The notes below the pieces were generated by a model. That model had not been told where the DNA came from. It saw only the letters and a list, made by a program, of their open reading frames with translations, and searched no databases. Shown here one piece after another: positions 9,739 to 21,214 of a stretch of 64,000 nucleotides of DNA; positions within the stretch are counted from its first letter, which is position 1; each line of letters starts with the position of its first letter. Source of the DNA: Harmothoe impar (Eukaryota > Annelida > Polychaeta > Phyllodocida > Polynoidae); NCBI GenBank assembly GCA_947462335.1, contig OX381706.1:17584784-17648783 (forward strand). Reading direction: 5' to 3'. Both the position numbers and the translations under genes were made by a program.

Positions 9739-11661
9739 CAGGCAGGGCTCATCGAAGGGAGGATTCCATAGCCGATGGCAGTGTGTGAATAGAATCTAAT
9801 CTCACTACAACCATTATATTGTGTGGGTTCACTGGCACTGTGTCGCTCAGGACATTGATTTGTAACTATGTATGTGCGAGACGCCTCCTCTCTCTGGCCT
9901 ATGTTAGTCCCAGTCAGTATATAAAATACCTAAGGGAATGTTGAAAAATCATGTCACTGCTTGTGGCGTGGGTATAGGTATTTTGGTCAAACTAACAAAA
10001 GCTCACAAAAGCCATAACCAGCCTGCGATCTGCACAGCCTAAGGGGACTTATAGAGCTGCCTCTAGTCTAACCACTTGTAATCATGATCAATACAACACT
10101 ATGTAATATTATACTTAAGAATATAAAAGGGGGTTACAAATAATGCACAGGAAGTTGTATTTATGCTAGCAAGTATGTTCTCTCTGAACTACTGCTACTG
10201 GCATTACGTTGCCCATGGATACCATATCTCTAACAGTGGTAGGATGAAAACTGTGGTACATCTATCCACTCTGCCTTAAGGAAAACAGGTAAAGCTCTAT
10301 GTTAGTGAAAGCATGAAACACTCAAAGATATTACTGTATCTAAATCGAGCAATGGTTTTTGACTTGATCAGTAATAGAACATTGGTGTTATCATTAGTTT
10401 TGCCATGGGCAGTATAGGTAGTTCAGCATCATAGAGGATATAGAAGTTGAAATATGATTAAATTTTACGTTTCACTTTGAGTTTGAAAGCTCAGTGCATG
10501 TACAGACAAATCCTATTCGGTTAATTCCTATAACAGCATTCATTCAGTTTTTCTGTATTTAGAATATTTCATGACCCTTGGCTATTAAATGTTGTCTTAC
10601 CTCAACATCACCCTATGGGAGACTTCAAACAAAATAGCAAATGTTGATAGTATCCGTTGGTTTGAAATACAGACTCTAGTTTTAAGCATGTCAGTCGTGA
10701 TAGTTACCCTTCAGCTATTTGGCTAGCCAACAGTCTGTCTTTACATGCCCAGATGTGTCTAACTTAAATAGGTAAATACATCTCTTGTCAACACAAATGA
10801 ACCATGCCCACAGCTAGATGCCACTCACATGTCACCATGCAGCTATCGACGCATGCACCAGAAGCCCAACGGAAGCATAATTCAAAATATGACCAACAGA
10901 TGGATAAAACAGAGGAGGTCACATGGTACACTTGTAACAGGAGGATGGTTGATTGTGGCTGTGGCAGGGAGGGGGGCGTGCATGTCTAAATTCCTATAAT
11001 GCTTCATCCATTAGTGATATATTCATGTCCATGTTTGTCTTCTGGTGGGAGAAGTATGTCCTTGATACAGAACAATGAGTGGATGAGCTGACTTTTTTAA
11101 AACCATCATTCATTACTTATATGCATAGCTTGATTCATGGACCGGTATTCCTTCTTTTTTGTATCATCAACTGTGGGATATACATGATTTCATTTCTTTG
11201 TGATACGAATATGTGAGGTAAACGTGGAATTGTGAAGCACACCTTCTGCAAACGACATAAAAAAAGCTTACACTTTTTGCACTGATCAAATGCACTCTTT
11301 ACAACATAAATGTTTGCATAATTATGCTGACAGTTGACAAGGCTGTAAGGCCTTTGTACAGAATTAGCTGCTATCTTGTTGAGGTCCAACAGCATTTTTT
11401 TGTATAGGATTAGAAGCCTGAAAAATCACCATCTGGAGCTAAATGAAGCAGAGAGTGTGTTCATAACTGGTCTATCATGGAGAATACCTATGCTGATACA
11501 TACAAGAGTATTTACTGATCTACATGCCTATTCCATCATAGTTACCAAATATTAAATTTTACGCTTTGTCAAGACACAGCAACATTATACAACTCCAACA
11601 AAATGGTGAATATCTGATGTAAAAGTGACTGGAAGGCCATGTCAGACTCAGAGAATAGTCT

Positions 11662-11981
11662 ATACCAATGAGAGGACCATCCCAGTCCAATCCCCAAACG
11701 CCCCTTCTCACAACGACCTCCTTCACCTCTCCATGTGTCTTCTCCTCATGCCTTCCCCCTAGGCCACTAATCTTACCAAGCATGGCTGTTAATTACCGCA
11801 TATAGAACAGCTCCTTAGGGGGCTGACACAGTCCATGGATCGCCAAGCAGATGAGCTGCTCTAGACACTGGGGAGTAACTCAGGGGAAGCTCTGAATATG
11901 TTCAGGCGGGGCTGCACTGTCTCAGACCAACCATGTGGCTTTGTTAAAGCCTGGCTCCTCCCATACACCAACTGGACTAAT
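11662..11981 (+). promoter_or_regulatory. Duplicated conserved island 2, unit-2 copy
   Basis: Partner of 6141-6460, same length and nearly gap-free. The TTAATTA core, CAGATGAGCTGCT and CTAGACACTGGGG words are unchanged. AACATGTTC has become ATATGTTC here, which weakens that palindrome. The 11559-11783 minus-strand open frame overlaps it but is not preserved in unit 1. Confidence 0.6.
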
Positions 11982-12136
11982 GCTTCCATGTATGTCGAAG
12001 GGTTCATCTCAACCTCACTGATATATGTACACTTGAATTCAATATAAACCATTTACAGGAGGAATTGAAGAGCTTGTATGCCAAACAAAATAAGCGCCAT
12101 TCTAAAAATAGTGACATAGATTTGACAAAATTGAAA

Positions 12137-12955
12137 ATTAGGGAGAGTGAAATATAATCCTCAAACTGTTTTTCCAAGATTTACTATTTTCCATATCATT
12201 AGCACCTACTCAGTATGCACTCTGTTACCAAAGTATAATAATTGACTCCTGGGTGTCAAAACACTATAATATGCTTCAATTCTGGAATAGAGATGATTGT
12301 GTTGATAATAAACATGCATTCCCTTGCTTGAACTACTTCGATAGCCAACCTTTTTTTTCTGAAGTTTTTAACCCATTCTCATTAAGCTGCCGTCACCTCA
12401 TTTTTCACTCCAGAACTTTCTTCGTGTAATCGCTGACCAGGGCGTAAACTATTCCCTAATCAACCGTTTCTCTCAAGAAAAGAAGCAGATGCAGCCCAAG
12501 AGGCCTGATAAGGTGAAAGCAAAGGGTCAGCAGCTGGTGGATTAAATGCATTTGATTGGAAAAATCCACACATAAAAACAGTTAAAAGGTGTTGGAGAGA
12601 TGGGGATAGGTTACCAAGATAGATGACTGCCTAGGGCCCTCAGGTTAGCAGATGTCAAGCCAACAGCCCTAGAAAGATAGGGAAGTCCTGTTATAATGTA
12701 GGAAGGTAAACGATTGCAGGCAGATGAAATAAACTAGATCGTATGGAGGTTCTAACATCTGTTTTTTCCAGGGATCAGGCATGATTGGAATGCTGTCCGT
12801 GTAATTTTTAGTCATATCCACAAGTTTATTGATTTGTCTCCAATAGATTAGGGATAGTGAAATATAATTCTCAAGCTATTTTTTTTAGATTTATTATTTT
12901 CATCTCACTAGGACCTACTTAGAACACACTCTATTACCAAAGTACAATCATTGAC
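12137..12955 (+). repeat. Local direct repeat flanking island 3 in unit 2
   Basis: Segment 12137-12250 recurs at 12846-12955 in the same orientation, sharing GTGAAATATAAT, TCTCA/CCTCA, TATTTTC and ACCAAAGTA. The two copies bracket the island-3 copy, so island 3 may have been involved in a further local duplication or insertion. Unit 1 shows no such pair. Confidence 0.6.
12321..12701 (+). promoter_or_regulatory. Duplicated conserved island 3, unit-2 copy
   Basis: Partner of 6564-6936. GTGTAATCGCTGACCAGGGC, CCTAATCAACCG, GGCCTGATAAGGTGAAAG and CAGCAGCTGGTGGATTAA are all identical to unit 1. Differences cluster at the edges. This is the most strictly kept stretch of the duplication. Confidence 0.65.
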
Positions 12956-14064
12956 CTCAGTGCGTCTTTACAAATATATATATATATTGAACTCATTTAA
13001 TCACCACTCAATTCGGACTGTTCAAAGGGAAACGCCCTGCCTTCAAAGGCTCTCTGGGTATCAAAGTCAGAATATCCCACCATTATCTCCTAGTCTGGTT
13101 TGGTTCACTCTATTTCACATTCATTGTAGGAGTCTCTTCTCATCCCTGTTGGAGTAATTATGTTCTATTTGCAAGAAAATGTAAAATTAATGTAACTGTC
13201 TTCTCCAGCACTATCATTGCCTTGTCATCTACAATTATGTCATTATTTGTAATGCATTTGATACTATGATTATACCAGTAGAATGTAAACATAGGATATA
13301 GGGGTAGATAATTTTGTGTCCATATATTCAACTCTCAGCAAACCCGGCCCACAGTCTCAGAAATCTATGGGCCACAACGAGACTTTGTGGTAATGATTAG
13401 ATTATATCTTTTCCGAAAGAGAATATGTCAGATCCATCAGTGTTCAAAGTGGTCAACTGACTCGGTGTTTCCTCTTTCCAATGACATATTTTATGGTTAT
13501 CAACTAATATTCATGGAAAACTACTGGCCTTCAGGACCCATTTGAAGGTAATCTCTCCCCAGGCTATTTGCCCTGAGCCGATCTAAATCCTAATGTGGAA
13601 ATTCTGTAGTCTATATGTAGATTGTATTGCTAATCTGCAGAGTGAGTACAATAATACTATATATTGTTTACACTGGCATAACTAACTGATTAGCAAAGGG
13701 TTCCCCAATCACATTACAATAGTTAGTAAATTTCCTGAAAGCAGTGTTTATATTATGGCATAGCATTTGGTAAAGTAGGGCATTAATCTGAATCTAAAGA
13801 GGAGTCAATATGATAAGATATATGTGACACCATTCATCTCATAGTAGAGTGGTTTTCACTCTCACATAAATGGCAAACTATTGTGATCCAAGGATCAGCA
13901 GAAGCAGCATATTGCCATCAGGCACTAGATAGTTATATGAATGTGTTTATCCAGCTCATTGAAATGAGTGATAAGTATACGGGCCAACATATTCCTCAGA
14001 CTATGTACCTAGGTGGCCCAAGGTTGAGATATGACTACCTCTTTCCTTGGCAGACTGCAATAAA

Positions 14065-14170
14065 CTACAATTAAGCTAAACAAACATAGACAGCCCCTTA
14101 TCTTATCCCTTTAATTATGATCAAAAACGGCTAGGATTTGTGACAGTGTGTAACTTAGCTGTAATACAGT
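14065..14170 (+). repeat. Degenerate third copy of island 1
   Basis: ACAAACATAGACAGCCCCTTATC, split here only by small changes, is followed by CCTTTAATTATGATC, TTGTGACAGTG and ACTTAGCTGTAA. The order matches island 1 (ACAAAC...CAGACAGCCC...CTTAATTATC...TTGTGACTG...ACTTAGCTGTCA), at about 70 percent identity. It lies in sequence present only in unit 2. Confidence 0.5.
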
Positions 14171-14747
14171 ACAGACAAGAATTATGTGCCAGAATTCCTT
14201 TTGCGTTGAAATTGTGAATACATTTTTTCTCTTTCAAATTTAAGTGTTGACTTTAGGAAATAACAGCAGCGATTGTCTGTTGTTGCCAATGTGATAACCA
14301 TTATGGTGTCTGAAGTGATCAGAGCAGGATACTGCATTAAGTTCCTCTCAGAAATGTCATATCATCTCATTTCTATCAATTATTTATTTTCACCATGTTG
14401 ATTATGACTGGGGACTTAAATTCGGTTGCAGAGAATGCTATCAAGATCTTTCCTCCATTGCTTTCTCCAACAGATCATCTGAAGATGTCAAGAAAATGAG
14501 TAGAATATAATGGATCTAAAAAATTGCTACTTTAGTTACTCATCCGAAATTACATTTTCAGATAAGGATATTGGAACATATTTATTCCATATCAAATATT
14601 TATGTCTTCAATCGTTCAAAGGACACATAGACTATATTGGAAGTAGCAATGTATTTTTTATCGTATAGATATGCAGACAATAATATAACATCCAGCTATC
14701 TGCCAAGACAACCAGGGGGGGGGGGCAGTATGAATAAAATATGATCA

Positions 14748-14905
14748 CAGCTACACTGTCAGAAGATAGTGTAGCTGCAAAATATGATGATTAAAGTGTA
14801 GATTAACAGTATATAATATGGTATCAGTGTACATGGGCAGTAGAATAAACTGTTAGTTTACAGTATAGAATGATGTATTTTTGTTTTCACTATTTACAGT
14901 GTATA
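14748..14905. repeat. Hairpin-bearing insertion in unit 2
   Basis: Unit 1 reads GATCACAGCTATAGTGTACC without interruption near 7668. Unit 2 has about 170 extra bases between GATCACAGCTA and TAGTGTACC. The insert opens with a hairpin GCTACACT...AGTGTAGC (8-bp arms) and has further TACAGTGTA-like words at its right end, so it resembles a small foldback insertion. Confidence 0.55.
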
Positions 14906-15215
14906 GTGTACCTGCTTGCAACCAGATCATAACTATACCTGGGAAGTCTAATAAGTCTAATATACAGGATATGAGATCTCACCTGACCCCAGACTCAGGT
15001 CCTGGGACCTAGTGTGTAGGAAGCCACCAGTGTATATTACCTGAGGCAAGAGGTATATCCATTTCCCCAACATATGAGTATAGTTAGATTAGATTGTCTG
15101 AATCATAAGATATCAGCTAGGGAAATATACTGTGCCGGAAGACCAATTAAATTTAATCAGTCAGTGGATATATTTGATACAGGAACTTCATTATAGCATT
15201 ACCTGTCAGTTTTAT

Positions 15216-16534
15216 ATTGTAACTTTATGTGATTTTATCCTAGAAATATAAAGCATGAGGGCTGTATATCATTCATATCAGTTCATCATAGTAAGCTGGT
15301 CAATTTAAAATAATAATTGCCGTGCAATATTTTATAAGTTACTATAATTTGGATTGGACTGAGATGTTAAAGTTGATATAAGATTAAAGAGAAGAAGAGA
15401 TTTGCGATTCGTTTTATATGAATCTTTGAAATAATAACTTTTTTAATAGTTTTAAAGATCTCTCTTCTCATTCAGAAGAGCCCAATCCTTCCCACAACCA
15501 GTCCGCTTGAAATGTCCATTTAAGACGTCAATAGTTTTTTTTGTCTAGGTTCTTTCAACCATGAATCGATCTAAGCGGTCAAGACGTCTATTCACTGATA
15601 TAAATAGACACTTTCGATCCAATCTCTCTTTTAATGTTCCTCTACTTGTAATGAGCTTGATTAAAACTAGCACACAGATAAAGGCATGCAATTGCAGGTT
15701 ATACTATCATTCTACTGCATGCATTCATAATAGATCATATGTGATAGAATGGACATCGCTGTCCATGTATGAGACATGTTTTAATCCTAGGATTTACATT
15801 CAGTATATGACAAATACTTGTATTAGACCCATAATGCAAGAAAGGGTAACTTGTCATGGACGTTGTTGGTTACCTTTTGCATATATATATGAGGTTTAAC
15901 CAATTAGCTTCCCATGTAAGAAGGCAAATAATTAAATCATCAGAATCCTGCAATCTAAGGTCCAGCTTAATCCAGAGATAACCATATTCTGAATACCCTG
16001 CTATAGGATCTTTGCATATGTTAACAGTAAAATGATAGAACCTCTGGCCAAAAGAAAACAAGCTTAATCAGTTCTGTCTGCATCGAAGTAAATCATACTA
16101 AGAAACAAATCATTTCTTGAACAAAATCAATATTCTTCTGTTTCAATGGGGGTAAAAAAGGTGTTTGTGTGTTAATAGGTGTCTACAAACGTCTTGTCAT
16201 CCCATTGTAAATCAACCCCTGTGGGGTAGGAAGGAAGGCGCTGCATCTTCATGATGAAATCAAAGGAACCCTCCATGAGATCTGATAAAAATGGTTGTAA
16301 CCAGAACAGAATGAGGGGAAAATGACAACAGAGGTCCCGCGGGTGATTAATTGTAATACGGTTGCCCTGACTCAACCTGAAAATCAATATAAGACATGTT
16401 TTGTCTCTGAAGCAATACTGTTAAAAGACTACAGAGATGCCTGTAGCGAAATATCCCAATAGCATATTGTGATGATTCGCTGGGTGTCATATATCAAATC
16501 AAGAAAATTTACGTAGGTGTGGTTGGAAGAGAGA
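15216..16534. other. Intergenic DNA, orphan open frame only
   Basis: Contains the longest plus-strand frame outside repeats (15561-15899, 112 codons, start MNRSKRSRRLF). It has no recognisable domain, signal peptide or splice context, and its composition matches AT-rich random sequence. A smaller minus frame overlaps its end. No coding claim is made. Confidence 0.6.
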
Positions 16535-16798
16535 TTAACCCATTAAGGCACGCAAGTTATTTTGTAGATTATCAAGATGAATAATGCACCCCTGGCGAGT
16601 AACTCGGGAGTGCGAGAAACTTGCCAGTGCTGCATTCACTCAAATGAATGTGAGTAAAGTGCAGATGCTGCAATGGTACATCATGCTGACCCTTCTGGAG
16701 TGTCTCAATCAAGTAGCGTCGGCATGATGTTTGAATGCAGCACTGGCGAGTTACTCACCATTATGTATTAATACACTATGCAGTCATTAAAGGGTTAA
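16535..16798. mobile_element. TTAA foldback MITE, best-preserved copy
   Basis: Intact TTAA on both sides (16535-16538 and 16795-16798). The element reads CCCATTAAGGC at the left and CATTAAAGGG at the right, 256 bp. Inside are the paired words GGCGAGTAACTCG, CTTGCCAGTGCTGCATT, GCATCATGCTGACCC and GGCATGATG. These form at least two internal hairpins. The TTAA duplication with CCC/GGG ends is the signature of piggyBac-type insertion; no transposase is present. Confidence 0.85.
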
Positions 16799-17743
16799 AG
16801 GGGAGTACAGAGGGGGAATTTGATGGAGGGTACAGAGCAGGCTAATCAGGCTCCGTCCTCATCCGTCATCACCCTCCCCCATCAATCACAGCCCCTGATC
16901 ACAGACCACTTTCTGGTCACATGTTTCAATACCTCTCAACATGCAGCAGAGTTACTCACAACTTTCTGATCCAAACCAGATCCAATGTTGCTATTCCAGT
17001 CTGCTGCTGGAATGGCTGCACACTAGTTGTTCCTGTTGGAATTCTCTGCTGGGACAAATGCAGAATGAGGGTTGCACTTATATATATATTTGTAAAATGA
17101 GTAATAATCGTATGTCAACATTGATGACCAATGATACCATAATGCATGAGGGCAGAGATCTGTAAACCCTTCGATACGAAGCATATTGGATTACTCAGCA
17201 ATTGTGACCAATCATATCTAAGGGAGTAGTAATACCAGGGGTGTGTGAGAGAGCCTATAGGGTACACATTTTTTCCACCCCCCCTCCCGAAAAAGGGTTT
17301 AGATTGATCGAGGTCAACCCCTTTGAGCTATAGCAACGTATTGGCCATTTTGCTAAAATGGGTAGAAATAATTTCGGTCTCCCTCTCAAGAGGGTTCCAA
17401 ATATTTTTGGTCCCTCTCCTCAAAGTTTAAAAAATGTTGGTCCCCCTACCCTCAATCCCCCTCGTAAAAAAGATGACCACTCCACAATCCCTTTGTGTCC
17501 CTCGTCGTGCTGGTGTGGACAGAACCTTCTGGAGTGTCCAGCAGCAGCCCCCCAACCCTGAACAAAGTGCTTCATCATTGTTGCATCCCTTGATCCCAGA
17601 TCATGCTGCCTCACAGCTAGTTATATTAAGGCTGACCTTTCCTCCAGGGCCTAGGGACCACCATGGCCTGCACCCAGCCCCCGGCTCCTCCTGCACATGG
17701 CTAACCGTGCTCCAGCTCCACTAGCCCAAATGTCAGCATATCA
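16799..17743. other. Intergenic DNA with a GC-rich stretch
   Basis: No supported gene. The segment 17260-17470 is rich in CCCC and repeated GTTGGTC/TTGGTCCCT words and looks transposon-derived. The segment 17480-17720 is GC-richer than its surroundings, and frames on both strands cross it without a recognisable domain. A weak regulatory role cannot be excluded. Confidence 0.5.
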
Positions 17744-17993
17744 TTAATGCTTTAAGGATGCATGTCGCTAAAAGATCGCCTTTGTCGTCATGATGTACCA
17801 ATGCAGCCTTGGCCAGTAACTCGCCAGGGCTGCATTGGAGCATCATGCCGACCCTTCAGGTGTGTTTCAACCCCATAAGGTCGGCATGATACTTGAATGC
17901 AGCCCTGGAGAGTTACTCCCCAGGGCTGCATTCATGCATTTTGACGACCAAGGCATGATGCATTAATGCACCATGCCGTCCTTAAAGGGCTAA
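17744..17993. mobile_element. TTAA foldback MITE with two tandem hairpins
   Basis: TTAA at the left, one-base-mutated CTAA at the right, with ends TGCTTTAAGGATG and GTCCTTAAAGGG. Two large imperfect hairpins follow each other. The first has ACTCGCCAGGGCTGCATTGG as its right arm. The second has GAATGCAGCCCTGG and CCAGGGCTGCATTC arms around a TTAC-centred loop. Between and after them come GTCGGCATGAT and ATGCATTAATGCA. This copy shows the family's architecture best. Confidence 0.85.
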
Positions 17994-19014
17994 TGGTTTT
18001 TTGGCCTCTTCCCTCTCGGCTGGCCTAGTTTCTTATCAGGCCTGGTAATTTATTTCGGCCACTCACAAATGTTCAATCACGGCCAGTGTGGTGACAGGTG
18101 ACTGTAAAACATGGTAGGGGAACCCACAGAAGGAGAGGCTCCCTGATAAAAAACCACAGCCCTAGAATTTAGTTGGTAAGGAATAGTGAAGTGTCATAAT
18201 TCATAATGGGTGGGAGCATGTCTTTCTGCTTCTTTCCACTAGCGTCCAATTTGAGTGTGGTCTTTTTTTTCGTCCTCCAAAGACGCTAACTGAAAAGGAG
18301 TGAATTGAAGGTGGTCTCTCTGTGAAGTGGACTGACCGCAAATGAACGCTACAAGAAAACTCTTGGGAAAACACGAAAATTGTGGTGATGACCAAAGTAT
18401 GAATTCCGCCATGCTGGCATGCCTATCCAGCAAGGTAGTGTGATACAGTTAACAAACTGAGTAAAAAAAGAATTGTGAGATTTTTATTTAACAGAAACTT
18501 GTATCCTTTGTACCACAACCAACAGTTCTGCCAAAATATGTAATATTCTGATGTCGCATTACGTTGGTCCATGGAACCATATATATTTATCAAATCTTTA
18601 TGCTTGTATTTCCCGATGTTTGTAGTATCTATATACTAAAACACACATTCTGCCAGAGGTTATCAATTGAAGTTATGATATGTACATATCATGCGTTACC
18701 TTTTCCCAAGTGTTCCATATAATTTGATTCAGCATTTCCAAAATGTTTACAGAATAGTTCCCTCGTCCATTGAATAACTCTGGGGATTAGATAATGACAC
18801 TGAGCATGTGTACCCAACCCTAATGTCATGATATAGCATGCCTCTGGGTGGTATAATTCCCACTTTCATATCCAATGCTGCCCGTGTGGCTGAGTCTGTT
18901 TGTCACATGGGGATACCACAGGGATGGCCCTATACCCCTAAAATTGAGACGGTGTCATTCGCCATTTTGGGGCTTAGTGACGTGGTATAGGGGAAGAAAA
19001 TTGATTAGGGCATG
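17994..19014. other. Intergenic DNA, no gene seen
   Basis: Two overlapping minus-strand frames (18201-18433) are short, unrelated to anything recognisable and without good splice context. The segment 18930-19010 is a likely repeat edge with GCATGGGAAATTTCATG. Nothing else stands out. Confidence 0.6.
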
Positions 19015-19120
19015 GGAAATTTCATGAAATTAATATGGCGACATGAGCATTTTTAAAATCGATATCATGACATGAGCATTTCTTTAAATCGACATGGAAC
19101 ATTGGGACCCCCCCCCCCCC
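19015..19120 (-). repeat. CATGTCGATTT repeat ending in poly-C
   Basis: Two tandem units of CGACATGAGCATTT...AAATCGA, then a run of 10-11 C. On the minus strand this matches the TCGATTTTAAGAAATGCCC units at 61200-61590, so both loci carry the same repeat family in opposite orientation. The abrupt poly-C end is typical of this window's repeats. Confidence 0.6.
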
Positions 19121-19163
19121 TTCAAGGGCTAAACAGGGTAATTTACCTAGAATCCCACTAGCA

Positions 19164-19388
19164 TTAACGGTACACATTTAAGGACTGCATAGTGCTCTAA
19201 TGCCCCTTATCAAGTCATAACATGACGACAATGCAGCGCTCGCGAGTAACTCGCCAGAGCTGCATTCAGTCGACTCTACAGTGTTGATACATTCACGAAG
19301 CGTCACAATGATGCATGACGATGATGAACGCATCCTTTTTAGGAAGGACATAGCCCATCAAAAAGTGGTGCGGTCCTTAAAGGGCTAA
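19164..19388. mobile_element. TTAA foldback MITE, copy 5
   Basis: TTAA at 19164-19167 and CTAA at 19385-19388. The left end is slightly rearranged before CATTTAAGGACTGCATAG. The right end GGTCCTTAAAGGG is intact. Interior hairpin words are GCAGCGCTCGCGAGTAAC, TCGCCAGAGCTGCATTC and ATGATGCATGACG. Confidence 0.75.
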
Positions 19389-20019
19389 AAGGGTATACCA
19401 GCTGTCATTAACACCCTATATGACTTTTATCTGTCTTCACTGTTGCTCCCTCTATTGACAGCTGGTATGATTGATGTTGTCATAAATAGATAAGGGAGGA
19501 ACACATCCAAAGTTGCCATGATCCTGATTGGCTTTGTTTATGGGCGCAATGTCCAGCATCAGAAGAAAAGGGAGTGCCTTAAAAATGATTCTAGAACAAT
19601 GAAAAAAAAATACACCATCTTATTCCAACATGATTAATGCAGGGTGTGTTGGATTGTAAACGCTGTACAACTATACATGATGGATTCCATCGAACTAGAA
19701 TACATTCCACATCTTTTTAAAGTTCAAGTAGGATCCTTGAAAAAATTCTTATATCGTAATCCCAGTTGGCCGTCATGGGTCATTTAGCCATGGGAAACAT
19801 GATCTTTTGAGGATTTCAAGACACCACTCCATTGCCTGGAGGACGTCCAGTATCAATTATAGACTATCTATTTCCATCAGATTTGGTTTTGAAATATCTG
19901 TGTAGACAATTTATATTATGAAGTATGCATAACGATATATTCTTTTAGAGCTGAGTATCTAATATAAACACAAAGAAGATCTAATTAGCCTCATGGATCC
20001 AATTGTTCTCTATTTCCGC
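19389..20019. other. Intergenic DNA, no gene seen
   Basis: AT-rich, stops in all frames, with no repeat family recognised apart from weak similarity at the left edge. CAGCTGTCATTA near 19399 and a TCAATAG-rich stretch are unremarkable. Confidence 0.6.
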
Positions 20020-20180
20020 ATTACACAAAGCATCAAGTTCAACGGAAATATGCGGGGCTGACCAGGAATGAACTGCATTGGCTTTTGATCTAATTCCAGT
20101 CGCGGTTTTTGCCTGGTTAGACTAATGACAGGTCAAAGGAATGAACAAAAGAATAAAGGGAGTGGTTTGGTGAGCCCAAG
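20020..20180. promoter_or_regulatory. Candidate regulatory stretch
   Basis: Dense in motifs within low-complexity surroundings: GGGGCTGACCAGGAATG, CTTTTGATCTAATTCC (TCF-like plus homeodomain-like), CCTGGTTAGACTAATGACAG, AGGTCAAAGGAATGAAC (nuclear-receptor DR1-like, AGGTCA at 20130) and AACAAAAGAATAAAG (SOX-like). No open frame. Its composition resembles the duplicated islands at 3.8-12.7 kb, but no second copy exists here to test constraint. Confidence 0.3.
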
Positions 20181-20631
20181 GCATTGTGAGCCATTGTGAG
20201 CTACACAGTTTTCTGCTCAGAGCTACTCCACAGAGGGAATACTACAAGACTTGCTCTCTGGGGGCTAATTCACCTTCCTGTTGAAATGTTAAGACTGCAG
20301 AGGTCACACTGAAATACCACAGTGCTTGTAATAAGGTATCATTGTCTCATTACAAGATTCTTTCTAACCTTGATTATGTCTATTGTGGAAAAAATGAACC
20401 AGAAGCAATTCTAATTTACTGGTGTTGTTTGTTTTTATATCAAGAGACAATATCATCTACTTAAAATCCCTTTTCACTCATAAGTAGGGGCTATACTGCT
20501 TTATAAATAAATGTTTTATTTTCAAAATAGTCAACATAATCCTATGACAGCCACCATGCATAAAGCTGTATACTAAATACTACAGTCTATGCACACTCGT
20601 ACACCGTACTGCCCACTTTATCTTCCCGTCT

Positions 20632-20812
20632 GTAGTCACTCGCGGACAGAGGACATCTTGCAGTGGAACTCTCTGCCAAAGGAGCGAGTCATGTGCTACA
20701 CTCTCTGCTTAAGGAGAGGCAGATGCGCTACTTAACCATGGTAACGGCTGTGACGTCACAAAAGTGAAAATCTGCTGGCGGCTAAAGATGTCCTCTGTCC
20801 GGCAGAGACTAC
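20632..20812. mobile_element. Inverted-repeat element carrying a perfect CRE
   Basis: Perfect 17-bp arms at 20643-20659 and 20785-20801 (CGGACAGAGGACATCTT and its complement), extended by GTAGTC at 20632 and GACTAC at 20807. The GC-richer interior has GAGAGGCAGATGCG, CCATGGTAAC and a perfect TGACGTCA (20751-20758). It could be a foldback transposon bringing in a CREB/ATF-type site, or a structured regulatory element. Confidence 0.65.
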
Positions 20813-20929
20813 TGCGGTCAGGCAGCAGGGAGTAGCGGTCTCTTTAGCAGAGTGCAGTTTATGCCCAAATTATATAGGAATTGTTGTCTGCTTTAATCGG
20901 CTGTACGCCTAGTTCCTTAGTGTATACAT

Positions 20930-21185
20930 TACAGTACACAAAGAAAACAATCATTATTGACAGTTGACAGATACTGCCGTGGTCCACCACACCGTACTAC
21001 TCCCTGCTAGTTAACATGATAAGTTAGAGGTTGGGCTGCTTCAGGGTGGCAGATACATGGCCCTGCCTTGTCCTGACATTTTAACGAGTCCCTAACTGGA
21101 CAGCCGTCCTCCCGTGAGTACAGGGACAAATTGAGCAGTCACCAGTCCCACCTGCCTGTCCTCCTGGTTAGAAACATATTAATAA
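20930..21185 (+). repeat. Module a of tandem array, copy 1
   Basis: Aligns with 24810-25030. Shared words in order are CCCTGCCTTGT, AGTCCCTAACTGGACAGC, TGAGCAGTCAC/TGAGTGGTCAC, GTCCCAC and CTGTCCTCC. Frames are interrupted in both copies. It forms the left end of a five-module tandem system ending at 26830. Confidence 0.7.
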
Positions 21186-21214
21186 GGTAGGGGGCGATGT
21201 TACCTCGTACGCAG

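Larger units (their letters stand above)
8000..15215 (+). repeat. Tandem segmental duplication, unit 2
   Basis: Second, longer copy of 2660-8000. It is expanded by at least three insertions relative to unit 1: about 12700-13290, 13990-14555 and 14765-14905. The junction near 8000 repeats the anchor ACCTGTCA followed by AAATATCATAATT, seen near 2670 as GGCAAATATCATAATTT. The unit ends near 15215 at ATTACCTGTCAG. Long-range order is kept throughout. No gene was recognised in it. Confidence 0.85.

Noticed and set aside
15561..15899. 112-codon plus-strand open frame
   Set aside because: It is in AT-rich sequence without a domain, signal peptide, splice context or conserved copy. Frames of this length are expected by chance in a window of this size.
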